A program made the position numbers and the translations under genes. A stretch of 64,000 nucleotides of DNA from Mytilus galloprovincialis (taxonomy: Eukaryota > Mollusca > Bivalvia > Mytilida > Mytilidae), in assembly GCF_965363235.1 (NCBI RefSeq), contig NC_134845.1, forward strand, positions 20,400,524-20,464,523. Direction: 5' to 3'. A model generated the notes under the pieces. That model had not been told where the DNA came from. It was given only the letters and a program-made list of their open reading frames with translations, and did no database searches. Below, one piece after another: positions 49,301 through 57,351 of the stretch (position 1 is the first letter of the stretch; every line of letters begins with the position of its first letter).

Positions 49301-52300
49301 AAAAACAAGACATTTGTATCTACGATTCCCAAATACCAACCAATCAACCTATCTTATTTGATTGCTTAGTGAGCTTTATCGCAACAATATGTATAAATAG
49401 ATGGGAATGAAAAGATATGTGATGTACAAATGTATACATAACTTAAGGATAACAAAAATATAAAACACCCAACAAATTACATCGTGTTAGAAAATGATCG
49501 CATTAACTGACCAAGCTGAAACTATTTTTAGAGATGCTTTCCTAATGAATGTAATTTCAAGGTTTGGTTGGCTTGTTTGCTTTGTTTGTATTAAAGTTTG
49601 CTCAAGCATTCACTAGCATTATACAAGTTGAAGCCCAACCTACATGTATCAGGTGATAGCAATTGTAAAACTTAATTACAATAATTGAGCAAACACTAAA
49701 ACAAACAAAGCAAATAAGCCAACCAAACCTTCAAACTACATGCATTAGGAAAATAGCTTTTAAACTTCTCCTGAGAAATCACGTCCTACACTTACATTTT
49801 TGTTACTAATATATCGGTTGCTGTACTTCATAGTAGATTTCATACAGCAATGTCATAAACCCTATTCATTACATCATGGATAGTTCCTACATAGCCGAAA
49901 TATTGAAGTTGGTAAAATAATTGGTCAAATACTTTTGGTGTAATTTATAAGTAATACAGCCGATTTCAATGAGTGTGTAGCTAAAAGTAATAGATAGTTT
50001 AGTTTAGTTAGCTTGTTTGCTAGCTGAACCGTGAAGTCATTGTTAGGTATAGTATACTACCATCCTTTTGATGTAACCTAGTCCTACGGACAGATAGACT
50101 GGTTATCTGTCGGATTAGTCTACTCTTAAAGGAGGATAGTTTACCTAACCTAACAATGACTTTAAGGTTCAGCTAGCTAACAAGCTAACCTAAGATATTA
50201 CCTTTGCTTACACACTTATTGAAATCGGCTGTTAATAATTATTTGACACAATTTGTGTTGTATAAGCTAGAACTTCTACACACAAGTTCAAACAAAATCT
50301 TTGGTATACATACAAATTGTGAATGAGTCGGTCGAGTCGATAGTGAAGAGTCGAGATTCACAACAATGGATCCAGCATCTGGGAAAATAGCATTTATTAC
50401 TTATAATTCTAACCAATTTACGTCAATTAATTCCTTCGAATTAAAATTTATTTACTATGATAAAGGCATCATCACAGACGATGTTTTATTTTTTCGAAAA
50501 CGGAAATGGATATTGTTTAAATATATATAATCCATTAAAGTGAGGTATACAATATCAAACGATATACTTACTTCCAAAATTCTTCACTGGCAGTCATTTT
50601 GTCTTCATTAAGAGGGAATATACGACTATTATACTTAGATCCATTGACGGCTGACGTATTCTGCATTATAATTAGATTTGATCCATTATCTGCGGAACTA
50701 TTATGACAGAGCTTTGTATTCCATTCATTCTTGCAATGGCTCCATGGCAGAATCGGTGTCATTGATTTGTACAGAAAATACAATATCCATGTCAGAAATA
50801 TGTTGATGTAAACACAAAATATTCCAGAAACTATTAAAGCTCCATAACCAACTCCTAAAAGAAAGAATTAATTCAAAAAGATAATCTTTAAATTCTGATT
50901 TTGAAGAAAAAAACGTCGACAAATCAGTGTTAACAAGAATGTGTCCAAAGTACACGGATTCCCCACTCGCACTATCCTTTTCCATGTTCAATGGACCATG
51001 AAATTGGTAATAATCTAATTTGGCATTAAAATTAGAAAGATTATACTATAGGGAACATATGTACTAAGTTTCAAGTTAATTGCACTTCAATTTCATTTCT
51101 ATGTTTAGTGGACTGTGAAACTGGGGTCAAAAGTTTAATTTGGATTTAAAATTAGAAAGATCATATCATAAGCAACAAATATACTTCAAAGTTTCAAGTT
51201 GATTGGACTTCAGCTTAATCAAAAACTACCTTGACCAAAAACTTTATTCTGAACGGACGCACAGTCGAACGGACGAACGGACGAACGGAGCCACATACCA
51301 GAAAACATAATGCCCCTCTACTATTGTAAGAGGAGCATAATAAAAATTCTTTCGAATGTGTAAACATGCATTTATTACGTTTCCTATATATAAGAAACCA
51401 CCATTACACAAATGACCTTTTTCCTTAATATCAATTAAAAGAAATGACTCTGTAAATGTTGTGAATCACTGAATGAGACTTGTCGCCTTGTTTGAGTAAC
51501 AAGACGGGTACCGCATATTGAACAGGATATGCTTACCCTTTCGGAGAACCTGAAATCACTACCCGTTGCTCAGTCTTTATACCTCTATTTAAGTGTTTTG
51601 TGTAAAGATGTTTGTCTTTATCTTTTTAAATGTCATGAAGTTGTCAGTTTATTAATGTTTTCGACTTGTGAGTGTGTAAATAAAAAAGATGTGGTATGAT
51701 TGCCAATGAGACATCTTTTCGCAAGAGACCAAAATGACACAGAAATTAACAACTATAAGCTACCGTACGGCCTTCAACAATGAGCAAATTTATATGCCCG
51801 TTTGATAATTTTCGCCCCTCTTTTGTTGTCTAATTAGTCCTGCCAAACATATATGAATGTCAAATTGTGATATCTATCCACTTACATTTTATCGACGGAT
51901 CATCAAAGGTTATGCTTCTATTAAAAAGGTGTTGCTGCTGTTAAAAGAGTGTTACTACTTTTAAATATGTGTTGCTCCTGTTAAATATGTGTTGCTTCTG
52001 TTAAACATGTGATGCTCCTGTTAAATATGTGTTGCTTCTGTTAAACATGTGTTGCTCCTGTTAAAAAAATATGTGTTTCTCCTGTTAAAAAGGTGTTGCT
52101 CCTGCTAAATATGTGTTGCTCCTGTTAATTATGTCTTGTTCCTGTTAAATATGTGTTGCTCCTGTTAAATTTGTGTTGCTCCTGTTAAATATGTGTAGCT
52201 CCTGTTAAATATGTGTTAATCCTGTGAAAAAAAATAGGTGTTTCTCCTGTTAAAAAGGTGTTTCTCCTGTTAAAAAGGTGTTGCTCCTGTTAAAAAGGTG

Positions 52301-55243
52301 TTGCTAAAAGGTATTTCTCCTGTTAAAAAGGTGTTGCTCCTGTTAAAAAGGTGTTGCTCCTGTTAAATATGTGTTGTTCCTGTAAATTAGCTCTTGTGAA
52401 TTATGTCTTGATCCTGTTAAATATGTGTTGCTCCTGTTAATTATGTCTTGATCCTGTTAAATATGTGTTGCTCCTGTTAATTATGTCTTGATCCTGTTAA
52501 ATATGTGTTGCTCTTGTTAATTATGTGTTGCTCCTGTTAAATATGTGTTACTTCTTTTAAATATATGTTTCGCTTGTTATGTAAGTGTTAACCGCTGCTC
52601 CTTTTAAATAGACATTGCTTTTCTTAAATGTTTCACATACCTTTCAGAAGTGGACATATCTTCCAAACGGTTAAAACACTGCTGCTTGAAAATTGAGATA
52701 TCCCGTACTCTAAGTAATATATTGGCACAGCACCAATGACCATAAATACAAGATATGGAATTAGAAACGCTCCTGTAAAACGACATTGGAAATTTGTAAA
52801 CACGAAAGAAATTGTAAAGTTAATTAAAAACAAATAGTGAAAAAAATACTCAAGAGTTGAATCATTTTGTTGGAAACCATGCGACTACATTATTAGTATT
52901 CACATAATTTAAAATACTGAAACGAAAATAAAGAATCAGTGCAGATACAATTCCATATAAAATCTATGATCCAGATTTTCAATCTTAGTGTTATTTGTCT
53001 TTTATATATTGCATCTGCATTTCCGATGGCCGGTAATATGGTTTGTTTCAATAATAATGAAAGAAATGTTAGATAATCTGCACGTACATTCTAATTGATA
53101 AACTTTTGAAATAATTTTTTTCAATTCAAGTTATGAATCCAGCAACACACATACATTATAATGTTCAGTGAAATGTTTTACAATAGTTATCAAGGGTTGA
53201 GTACGCCAGATACGCGTTTCGTCTACGTAAGACTCATCAGTGACGCCCATATCAAAACAGTTATAAAAGTGCGAAGTTGAAGAGCATTGAGGATCCAAAA
53301 TTCAAAAAAAAATGTCCCAAATACGGCTAAGGTAATCTATGCCTGGGATAAGAAAATCCTTAGTTTTTCGAAAAATTAAAAGTTTTGTTAGGAAATTTAT
53401 AAAAATAATGACCACATAATTGATATTCATGTAAACATCGAAGTGCTAACTACTGGACTGGTGATAATCTCGTTATATCGACAATTTATACACGTAATGT
53501 TCCACGCTAATTTAAATTTTTACAGTATCCGTTGGATATTTTGAACATTATCCGCTTATGCATTTTATGGTTGAATCGTTATTTGACATAGAGATCTATA
53601 AATAGACACCTATTACCTTGCTGCGGCTATTTATACACTCATCCATATATAAAATATATTAAGCCTGAGCGAATGATGCATATACATTGTAGTATATTTT
53701 TTTATTCTTTCATGACATCTCAGACTATAAAAGTGTCTTTCGATCTACATTCATTAAAATTTAAATTTGATGTTTTTTATAATTGTAATTAGTTAATGAG
53801 ATTAAAATGAAGATCTGTAATTTTGATATAATAAGATTAAAGTAAATCCAAAAAATGCCAAGCCCCGAGGAAAATTCAAAACGGAACGTCCTTAAACAAA
53901 ATTGAGTGGCAAAACCAAAAGCCCAAACACATCATATTCCTGACATTGTACAGGCATTTTCTTTTAAAGAAAATGCTTGAATAAAATCTGGTGTAAAACG
54001 AGTTACGATAGATTGATTTTTTTTTATCAAATTGAGTATTGGTCAGACAAATTAAAATTCACGTACCTCCTCCGTTTTTATAACATAGATATGGAAACCT
54101 GCATATGTTACCAATACCAACCGCATAACCAACTGATGACAGGATAAAATCGAGTTGTCCTGACCAATGTTCCCGCTCTTTCTTCTCTTCCGAGGTTTCA
54201 CTTGAGTTTATAGTGTCTTCAATTTTCTGAATGAAAGCATAGAGTTTATTAAGAATAATTGGACAATATAAAACAGTCAGTCAATTAAAAATTGTTTTTA
54301 ATTTCACATGCTCGGCAAAGCTCTAAATTTATTACACTTTTGTTTCGTATAGTCTGGAAATAGACTCATAAACATGGGAGCCATACTGTTAAAAGCATGT
54401 GGTAAAAAAATGTATCTTAACCATATGACATGGGGTTGTCAACTGAACAAAAGGTTTTTGACCTTGATCTTTGACTTAGGAAGTTGTACATACAGTATAA
54501 CACACCCTCCTTAATGTTGGTTAATAATACATGTCCAATATAAACTTTAAAATCATAACGGGTTTTAAATCATAACGGGGGAGGGGTCTCTAGATAAAGA
54601 GCAGACACGATCTTTAATATAGGACATAGGGTTGTCGACTGATCGAAACTTAAGTTTTTGACCTTGACCTTTGACGTAGAATTGTTTATAAATTATGACA
54701 CACCCTCTTGTGTTGGTTAAAATACATGTCTAGTATATTGTTTATAAATTATGACACACCCTCTTGTGTTGGTTAAAATACATGTCTAGTATAATGTATG
54801 TAATCATAAAGTTTCTCTAGATATAGACCGGATTCAATTTGTTACGGACGGACGGACGGAAATACTAATAAATAAACTGATCATAGATACCAGGACTAAA
54901 TTTAGTATATACGCCAGACGCGCGTTGCGTCTACAAAAGACTCATCAGTGACGCTCGAATATAAAAAAGTTAAAAAGGCCAAATAAAGTAGAAAGTTGAA
55001 GAGCATTGAGGACCAAAATTCCTAAAAGTTTTGCCAAATACAGCTAAGGTAACTGTAGGGTGACACGCGGGGCCTTAATGATATGTTCAAATTTTATGCA
55101 GTATTACTTTTTATTTGTCATTTGATATACTGAATGGAAATTAGGATCGACCAAGATAGAAAGCAAAAAATTTAATATCGATTTGCATACAGTTAATTAA
55201 TTTTACTTACCTGTAATGAGAGCCTTCTGTTTTCTATTTCCAT
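34268..55243 (-). CDS. SLC6 family Na+/Cl--dependent neurotransmitter-type transporter (14 exons, complete)
   Basis: Fourteen exons on the minus strand join with consistent phases to 1797 nt, 598 aa, the usual SLC6 length. Joined from 5': 55243-55211, 54226-54067, 52772-52641, 50854-50572, 43439-43307, 42004-41870, 40959-40856, 40446-40322, 39583-39471, 38908-38777, 38472-38373, 37367-37267, 36328-36161, 34345-34268. All twelve membrane helices are recognisable. Conserved features kept: Na+ site Asn51, extracellular gate Arg54 and Asp460, chloride ligands Tyr71, Gln300, Ser304, Asn336, Ser340, and the EL2 Cys149-Cys158 pair with nearby N-glycosylation sites. The FFSSGAGWG of TM6 resembles glycine transporters, while IDTQF in TM8 is GABA/taurine-like, so the substrate is open. 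Oddities: TM1 reads GNICRFPY (Cys53 instead of Trp), and TM3 reads YIN instead of YYN (Ile125 at the substrate Tyr). The C-terminus ends TTTV, a possible PDZ ligand. The product is a plasma-membrane symporter. Confidence 0.93.
34500..34905 (+). repeat. R3 repeat, long copy
   Basis: It runs from GGAAATGGGGAATGTGTCAA to the GACTTGGGACAGGCGCAAAA and GGGGTTAAACATGTTTATGA blocks. It lies in the last-but-one region upstream of exon 14, antisense to the SLC6 gene. Confidence 0.85.
34990..35240 (+). mobile_element. Penelope-like element 3' tail (solo)
   Basis: It starts AACACGACGGGTGCAACATT and contains CCGGAGCACCTGAGATCACC and TTTGGTGGAGTTCGTGTTGT, ending GGTATCTTTCGTCCCTCTTT. The same tail follows the reverse transcriptase frame at 62.1-61.87 kb, so this is a 5'-truncated copy. 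Confidence 0.75.
35697..36050 (+). repeat. R4 repeat, long copy
   Basis: CTCCGAGGAAAATTCAAAAC starts the core. It continues through CACTTGTATGACAGTCGCAT and CATTATATTGACAACGATGT to CACTATAAAACAAACACAT. It is inside SLC6 intron 13. Confidence 0.85.
36161..36328 (-). CDS. SLC6 exon 13 (TM11 end, TM12)
   Basis: Phase 0 to 0, acceptor ATTTCAG, donor [26 protein letters not shown] is the signature start of TM12. Confidence 0.93.
36345..36450. repeat. 18-bp tandem repeat
   Basis: Imperfect repeats of CCGTATACTTGCATAAAA, about five units, lie directly upstream (on the minus strand) of SLC6 exon 13. Confidence 0.85.
37267..37367 (-). CDS. SLC6 exon 12 (IL5 to TM11)
   Basis: Acceptor ATTTCAG, donor [22 protein letters not shown] is the conserved loop before TM11, followed by [15 protein letters not shown]. 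Confidence 0.93.
37450..38170 (+). mobile_element. Degenerate Penelope-like element copy (3' half)
   Basis: Sense-strand remains of the same reverse transcriptase family are present (GTTGAACGAATCTATACCAT, AGCTGATACGATATTCCAGG, then CACAAGTTGGTTGACCT), with stops and indels. They are followed by the family 3' tail (CAACACAACGGGTGCACCAT). It is in SLC6 intron 11, opposite to the gene. Confidence 0.8.
38373..38472 (-). CDS. SLC6 exon 11 (TM10)
   Basis: [20 protein letters not shown] is the TM10 start. Asp460 is the extracellular gate acid that pairs with Arg54. Donor GTATGC, exit phase 1. Confidence 0.93.
38777..38908 (-). CDS. SLC6 exon 10 (TM8 end to TM9)
   Basis: Phase 0 to 0. [16 protein letters not shown] and the basic LRRRKS loop lead into TM9 ([19 protein letters not shown]). 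Confidence 0.93.
39471..39583 (-). CDS. SLC6 exon 9 (EL4 to TM8)
   Basis: [20 protein letters not shown] is the near-invariant EL4 motif. The exon ends in TIAIDTQ, with Asp404 and Thr405 at the second sodium site. Confidence 0.95.
40322..40446 (-). CDS. SLC6 exon 8 (TM7)
   Basis: [20 protein letters not shown] includes chloride/sodium ligands Asn336 and Ser340. The exon ends in [15 protein letters not shown]. Confidence 0.95.
40856..40959 (-). CDS. SLC6 exon 7 (TM6)
   Basis: [20 protein letters not shown] carries Gln300 and Ser304 of the chloride site. It has a glycine-transporter-like Trp309 in the unwound part of TM6. Confidence 0.95.
41590..41795 (+). repeat. R5 repeat copy
   Basis: AACAAGAATGTGTCCCAAGT starts the copy, which ends in CTACCTTGACCAAACACTTT. 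It is shared with 50.93-51.34 kb and lies in SLC6 intron 6. Confidence 0.85.
41870..42004 (-). CDS. SLC6 exon 6 (TM5)
   Basis: Phase 0 to 0. It covers TM5 ([20 protein letters not shown]) and the [16 protein letters not shown] loop, both family hallmarks. Confidence 0.95.
42240..42700. repeat. Degenerate tandem repeat in SLC6 intron 5
   Basis: Units spaced about 130-150 bp share a 'GCATCCTATTTGTTTTCGACGTCAATTT' theme (near 42270, 42545, 42660). Confidence 0.5.
42956..43108. repeat. Tandem duplication, about 77 bp
   Basis: Two adjacent copies of CATGACAGACCGTATGATGA-type sequence each end in TTTGGTTGCTGTC or TCTGGTTGCTGTC. It is in SLC6 intron 5. Confidence 0.8.
43307..43439 (-). CDS. SLC6 exon 5 (TM4)
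   Basis: The acceptor is ATTTGCAG and the donor is GTATTT, a slightly weak donor. It encodes [20 protein letters not shown], then TM4 and CKGIKSSGK. The entry phase fits the exon 4 donor exactly, and the usual W in 'gGIRW' is Leu. Confidence 0.93.
46158..46456 (-). repeat. R2 repeat inserted in composite repeat, TTAG target duplication
   Basis: A full-looking R2 copy in reverse orientation is flanked by TTAG on both sides (46158-46161 and 46453-46456). The sister composite has the empty site at 48238-48250, reading GGACTAAGCATTAGAC. Confidence 0.8.
46711..46915 (+). repeat. R1 repeat, degenerate
   Basis: AATTCAATACGCCAGAAGCG begins the ribozyme region. On the minus strand CTGATGA has become CTGGTAA and GAAA has become GAGG, so the hammerhead is dead. 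Confidence 0.75.
47084..47166. promoter_or_regulatory. Three TGACGTCA (CRE-type) palindromes
   Basis: Perfect TGACGTCA at 47084-47091, 47120-47127 and 47159-47166, spaced 36 and 39 bases. Another lies in the sister copy near 48992. This is the consensus for CREB/ATF factors. Alternatively it is a by-product of a 36-39 bp tandem repeat encoding 'NDVT' units. Confidence 0.4.
47649..48075 (-). pseudogene. Penelope-like reverse transcriptase, C-terminal half
   Basis: The frame matches the C-terminal part of the 62.2-63.2 kb reverse transcriptase: [53 protein letters not shown] and [13 protein letters not shown]. It is the 3' half of a copy whose 5' half lies at 49062-49339, and the reading frame is broken by the insertion between them. 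Confidence 0.85.
48090..49045 (+). mobile_element. Composite repeat R7-R1-TGACGTCA block, copy 2, inside a Penelope-like element
   Basis: It has the same block order as copy 1 without the R2 insertion. It splits a Penelope-like reverse transcriptase right after its YIDD box. The R1 piece is at 48625-48850, with a dead ribozyme (CTAGTAA). Confidence 0.7.
49062..49339 (-). pseudogene. Penelope-like reverse transcriptase, middle part
   Basis: It encodes [39 protein letters not shown] (RT motif B) and FRYIDDVL (motif C with YIDD). It stops where the composite repeat has inserted. A short deletion has removed the usual 'FLYYYEADFM' segment. Confidence 0.85.
49538..49753. mobile_element. MITE with long inverted repeats
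   Basis: TTTCCTAATGAATGTAATTT, then CAAGGTTTGGTTGGCTTGTT, mirrors the right end (AAGCCAACCAAACCTTCAAA, then CATTAGGAAA). The arms are about 60 nt in a 216-bp element with no open frame. Confidence 0.7.
49956..50232. mobile_element. MITE with long inverted repeats
   Basis: ACAGCCGATTTCAATGAGTG mirrors CACTTATTGAAATCGGCTGT. Inner arms around GTCATTGTTAGGTA / TAACCTAACAATGAC extend the palindrome to most of the 277 bp. Flanking TAAT on both sides may be the target duplication. Confidence 0.7.
50572..50854 (-). CDS. SLC6 exon 4 (TM3 and extracellular loop 2)
   Basis: It has [11 protein letters not shown], then [11 protein letters not shown], where family members have YYN, so Ile125 replaces the substrate-contact Tyr. 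EL2 has [14 protein letters not shown] (disulfide Cys149/Cys158) and several N-glycosylation sequons (NSS, NGS, NTS). Donor GTAAGT, exit phase 2. Confidence 0.95.
50930..51345 (+). repeat. R5 repeat, long copy
   Basis: It starts AACAAGAATGTGTCCAAAGT and ends in an ACGGACGAACGG-type simple stretch and GTAAGAGGAGCATAATAAA. It contains an internal repeat of the 'AAAATTAGAAAGATCATA' segment. Confidence 0.85.
51487..51665 (+). mobile_element. Penelope-like 3' tail, degenerate
   Basis: AACAAGACGGGTACCGCATA, then CTTACCCTTTCGGAGAACCT and GAAATCACT match the family 3' tail at lower identity. No reverse transcriptase part is attached. Confidence 0.65.
51672..51790 (+). repeat. R2 repeat, 5' part
   Basis: AAATAAAAAAGATGTGGTAT starts it. 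It runs to CGTACGGCCTTCAACAATGA and is then cut off. Confidence 0.85.
51917..52570. repeat. About 20-bp minisatellite in SLC6 intron 3
   Basis: Roughly thirty imperfect units of TGTGTTGCTCCTGTTAAATA, some with AAAAAGG or TTATG variants. The array ends about 70 bases from SLC6 exon 3 and lies just downstream of it in transcript order. Confidence 0.92.
52641..52772 (-). CDS. SLC6 exon 3 (TM2)
   Basis: [20 protein letters not shown] is TM2, with chloride ligand Tyr71. It is followed by [12 protein letters not shown] and [10 protein letters not shown]. Phase 1 to 1. Confidence 0.95.
53186..53490 (+). repeat. R1 repeat copy
   Basis: A full R1 copy in SLC6 intron 2, ending CGAAGTGCTAACTACTGGAC. 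Its minus strand carries the hammerhead variant below. Confidence 0.85.
53203..53246 (-). ncRNA. Type I hammerhead ribozyme, variant stem III
   Basis: Stem I GCGTCA/TGGCGT, core CTGATGA, stem II GTCTTACGTAGAC and GAAA are intact. Stem III reads ACGCGTAT instead of ACGCGCGT, giving a mismatched helix and an ATC cleavage triplet, so activity is doubtful. It is on the same strand as the SLC6 gene, inside intron 2. Confidence 0.5.
53846..53975 (+). repeat. R4 repeat copy
   Basis: AAGCCCCGAGGAAAATTCAA, AAACACATCATATTCCTGAC and TACAGGCATTTTC match R4. This copy is shortened. Confidence 0.8.
54067..54226 (-). CDS. SLC6 exon 2 (TM1)
   Basis: The exon holds a charged N-terminal stretch and then TM1: [17 protein letters not shown] followed by [14 protein letters not shown]. 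Position 53 (codon TGC, 54101-54103) is Cys where the family has Trp. Asn51 and Arg54 are retained. Acceptor TTCAG, donor GTACGT. Confidence 0.95.
54455..54860. repeat. Diverged repeat with a 57-bp tandem duplication
   Basis: The block ATTGTTTATAAATTATGACA, then CACCCTCTTGTGTTGGTTAA, occurs twice in a row near 54671-54793, and a looser version lies at 54490. It ends in GGACGGACGGACGG simple sequence. Confidence 0.8.
54874..55065 (+). repeat. R1 repeat copy, dead hammerhead
   Basis: Its minus strand (54911-54954) keeps stem I, CTGATGA and stem II, but GAAA reads GCAA (A13 lost). Confidence 0.8.
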
Positions 55244-55253
55244 ATTTTTATGT
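55211..55253 (-). CDS. SLC6 exon 1 coding (start codon)
   Basis: The acceptor is TTGTAG at 55254-55259, so a non-coding 5' exon lies upstream. ATG at 55243-55241 encodes [11 protein letters not shown], and the donor GTAAGT joins exon 2 in phase 0. The ten bases before the ATG are 5' UTR. Confidence 0.8.
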
Positions 55254-57351
55254 CTACAATAAATAAAATCCGTTTAAATGAAATAAGTCGAAAACTGAAG
55301 TGATCTGATCAGAAAGCTTTTTATTTTCTACTGTTTCTCAAAACAATATATGCATGTGTTTCTCTACCCTTCAGCCTCTGGAATGAGTCTAGACTGTCTG
55401 CAATGCATTATAGACATATTTATGTATTACGTTGTCAAAAATGATACGTAAAAATAACTTCTGTCATTTATGTTTTAAAATCTGACACTGTTTTGACTTG
55501 CATATGTTGCACCTGCTAATATTATATTAAGCTATTGAGAGTCACACTATCAGTTTTATCTGGAGTTTGACATACATGCTATACATGCTCAACAAAGTGT
55601 TCCTAAATGATTAAAGTAGAGCTTTAACTTTATTCTCGTCCTGGACATGCATGAAACATTTGCAAATGGACGTCAAGGAACCTACAAACAATGCAAGAAG
55701 AAATATGATATCAGTCGCACTGTGCCCTAATAATTTATATTTGGGCAAGTCAGTAGTGGTTACGTATTGTATTAGTTCAGTTTTACTCTACTTTTGACTA
55801 AAAACATCATTTGACTTAGCATTTAACGGCATACGATACAGTTTTGATCCCATATTTAAATTTTGCTGAAAATTTGCATATAGGCTATTTTTTGCCTAAT
55901 TAAATCAAACATGTAATAAAAAATATACCTCCATGTGCTACTTTTTTGAGTAAAATGAGGTCCAAATCTTATATAATTGCTCAAAATTCGGATTTGTGGA
56001 CGTATTTTTCCTTTCGACAGAAATACATAACTTGTTTGTTTTAAAAGATAAACACAAGCTGTTTTTTGTTAAATTATTTGTTAATTCTGTTTTATATAAA
56101 TGTCCTGTTTGTGCAATTTGTTTTTCAAATAACTCATATATATCAAATATTCACGAATGTAGAAAAACGTCATTTTTTGCTGTATATTAATCAAATTTAA
56201 AAAAATTGCACTATATACGTTTTTGTGAAATTTGGCACCCATATTCCTCTTACGTAATCAAACCAAATGGCATTTTAAAAAAAGAGGGGTCCATGAACTT
56301 GTTTTCAAGTTAGATGAGTTTGAATGATAAAAATCAGTCGAAAACTGAATCTTTTAGTCATAAGTCATAGTTTGACGTCGCGAAAATAACAATTTACGTT
56401 AGAAACGTCATTACCTCCCCTGTAACTGTATCGTATGCCCTTTTAAAAATATCAGCATTTACCCTCTTAGCCCGTATTTTCCCATATACTTTTATACTAA
56501 TATAGATTGAGTTTCAAATGTTTAATGAATGGATGTGTTTTCCTTTTTAAAAGTGTTCATTTATCAACTGGATATTGATTTGATACTTGGTATATATTGT
56601 ATTATGAGTGGTCAAATAAATATAAGTGGCGTTCAGGTTGCCTTTTTTCAATTAATTATAGAGATAAAACACTTAGAAAATTAAAAGAAAAATTGAAATG
56701 TCCTAGTTTCGCTATGTGATCAATTGACGTACTAGCACAAGCAGAAGTTTTAAAGTACATTTCTCGGTTACTTATGAAAAGAGAATAAATGTAGAATACA
56801 TAATTTGTATACCGCTTTCCAATTAAGATATTCATTCAACCTTAACAGTTCAGGGAATACTATTATAGATGATGTTATTACGTGTTACAGGATTATTAAC
56901 TGAAGATAAATGTAGAAGATTCTGATATCCTTTGTTGTGATTTTTATTAGCTTTGTAATGCCAATTATTTCTTGTTAATTCTTAGGTGATATAAAGTTAT
57001 CATAATCATCTGGTACAGGATGACATTCTTTCTTGAATTACTGATTTACTGATTTTGTAGGCAGGTGTATGCTTACATTGTGACCTCTTAAGAATTTTAC
57101 TGAGAAAGAATAGCATTCCAATGAGATACAGATGAATGGCACCTATAAGGGTTTAAAGTTCCAAAACTTTAAAAGAAAACAACCAGAATAAATGAACTAA
57201 AAACATCACTGAACAGGACAGTTTCAAATAAAACCAAAAGTTCTGTGGAATAATGAGAAAGATACCAAGATCTACACAATCAAAAACAATTTGTCAAAAC
57301 AACTGATAATAATATGGCAAAACGAATAAAAGATGAATAGATTGACAAAAC
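55254..57351. other. Gene-free stretch upstream of the SLC6 coding exons
   Basis: No exon is recognised. The SLC6 promoter and first non-coding exon should be here or further right, but I cannot place them. A frame at 55996-56190 contains a few Cys and His residues without a known pattern. Confidence 0.4.

Larger units (their letters stand above)
43440..50571. other. SLC6 intron 4, 7.1 kb, transposon-rich
   Basis: The largest intron of the gene. The part 43440-45800 shows no feature. From 45.8 kb it is filled by nested Penelope-related, R1, R2 and MITE insertions. Confidence 0.8.

Noticed and set aside
55996-56190. Short frame with KCPVCAICF and IHEC, suggesting a zinc finger
   Set aside because: Cys/His spacing does not match C2H2, BED or RING patterns, there is no splice continuity, and it is in an AT-rich repeat-like region.
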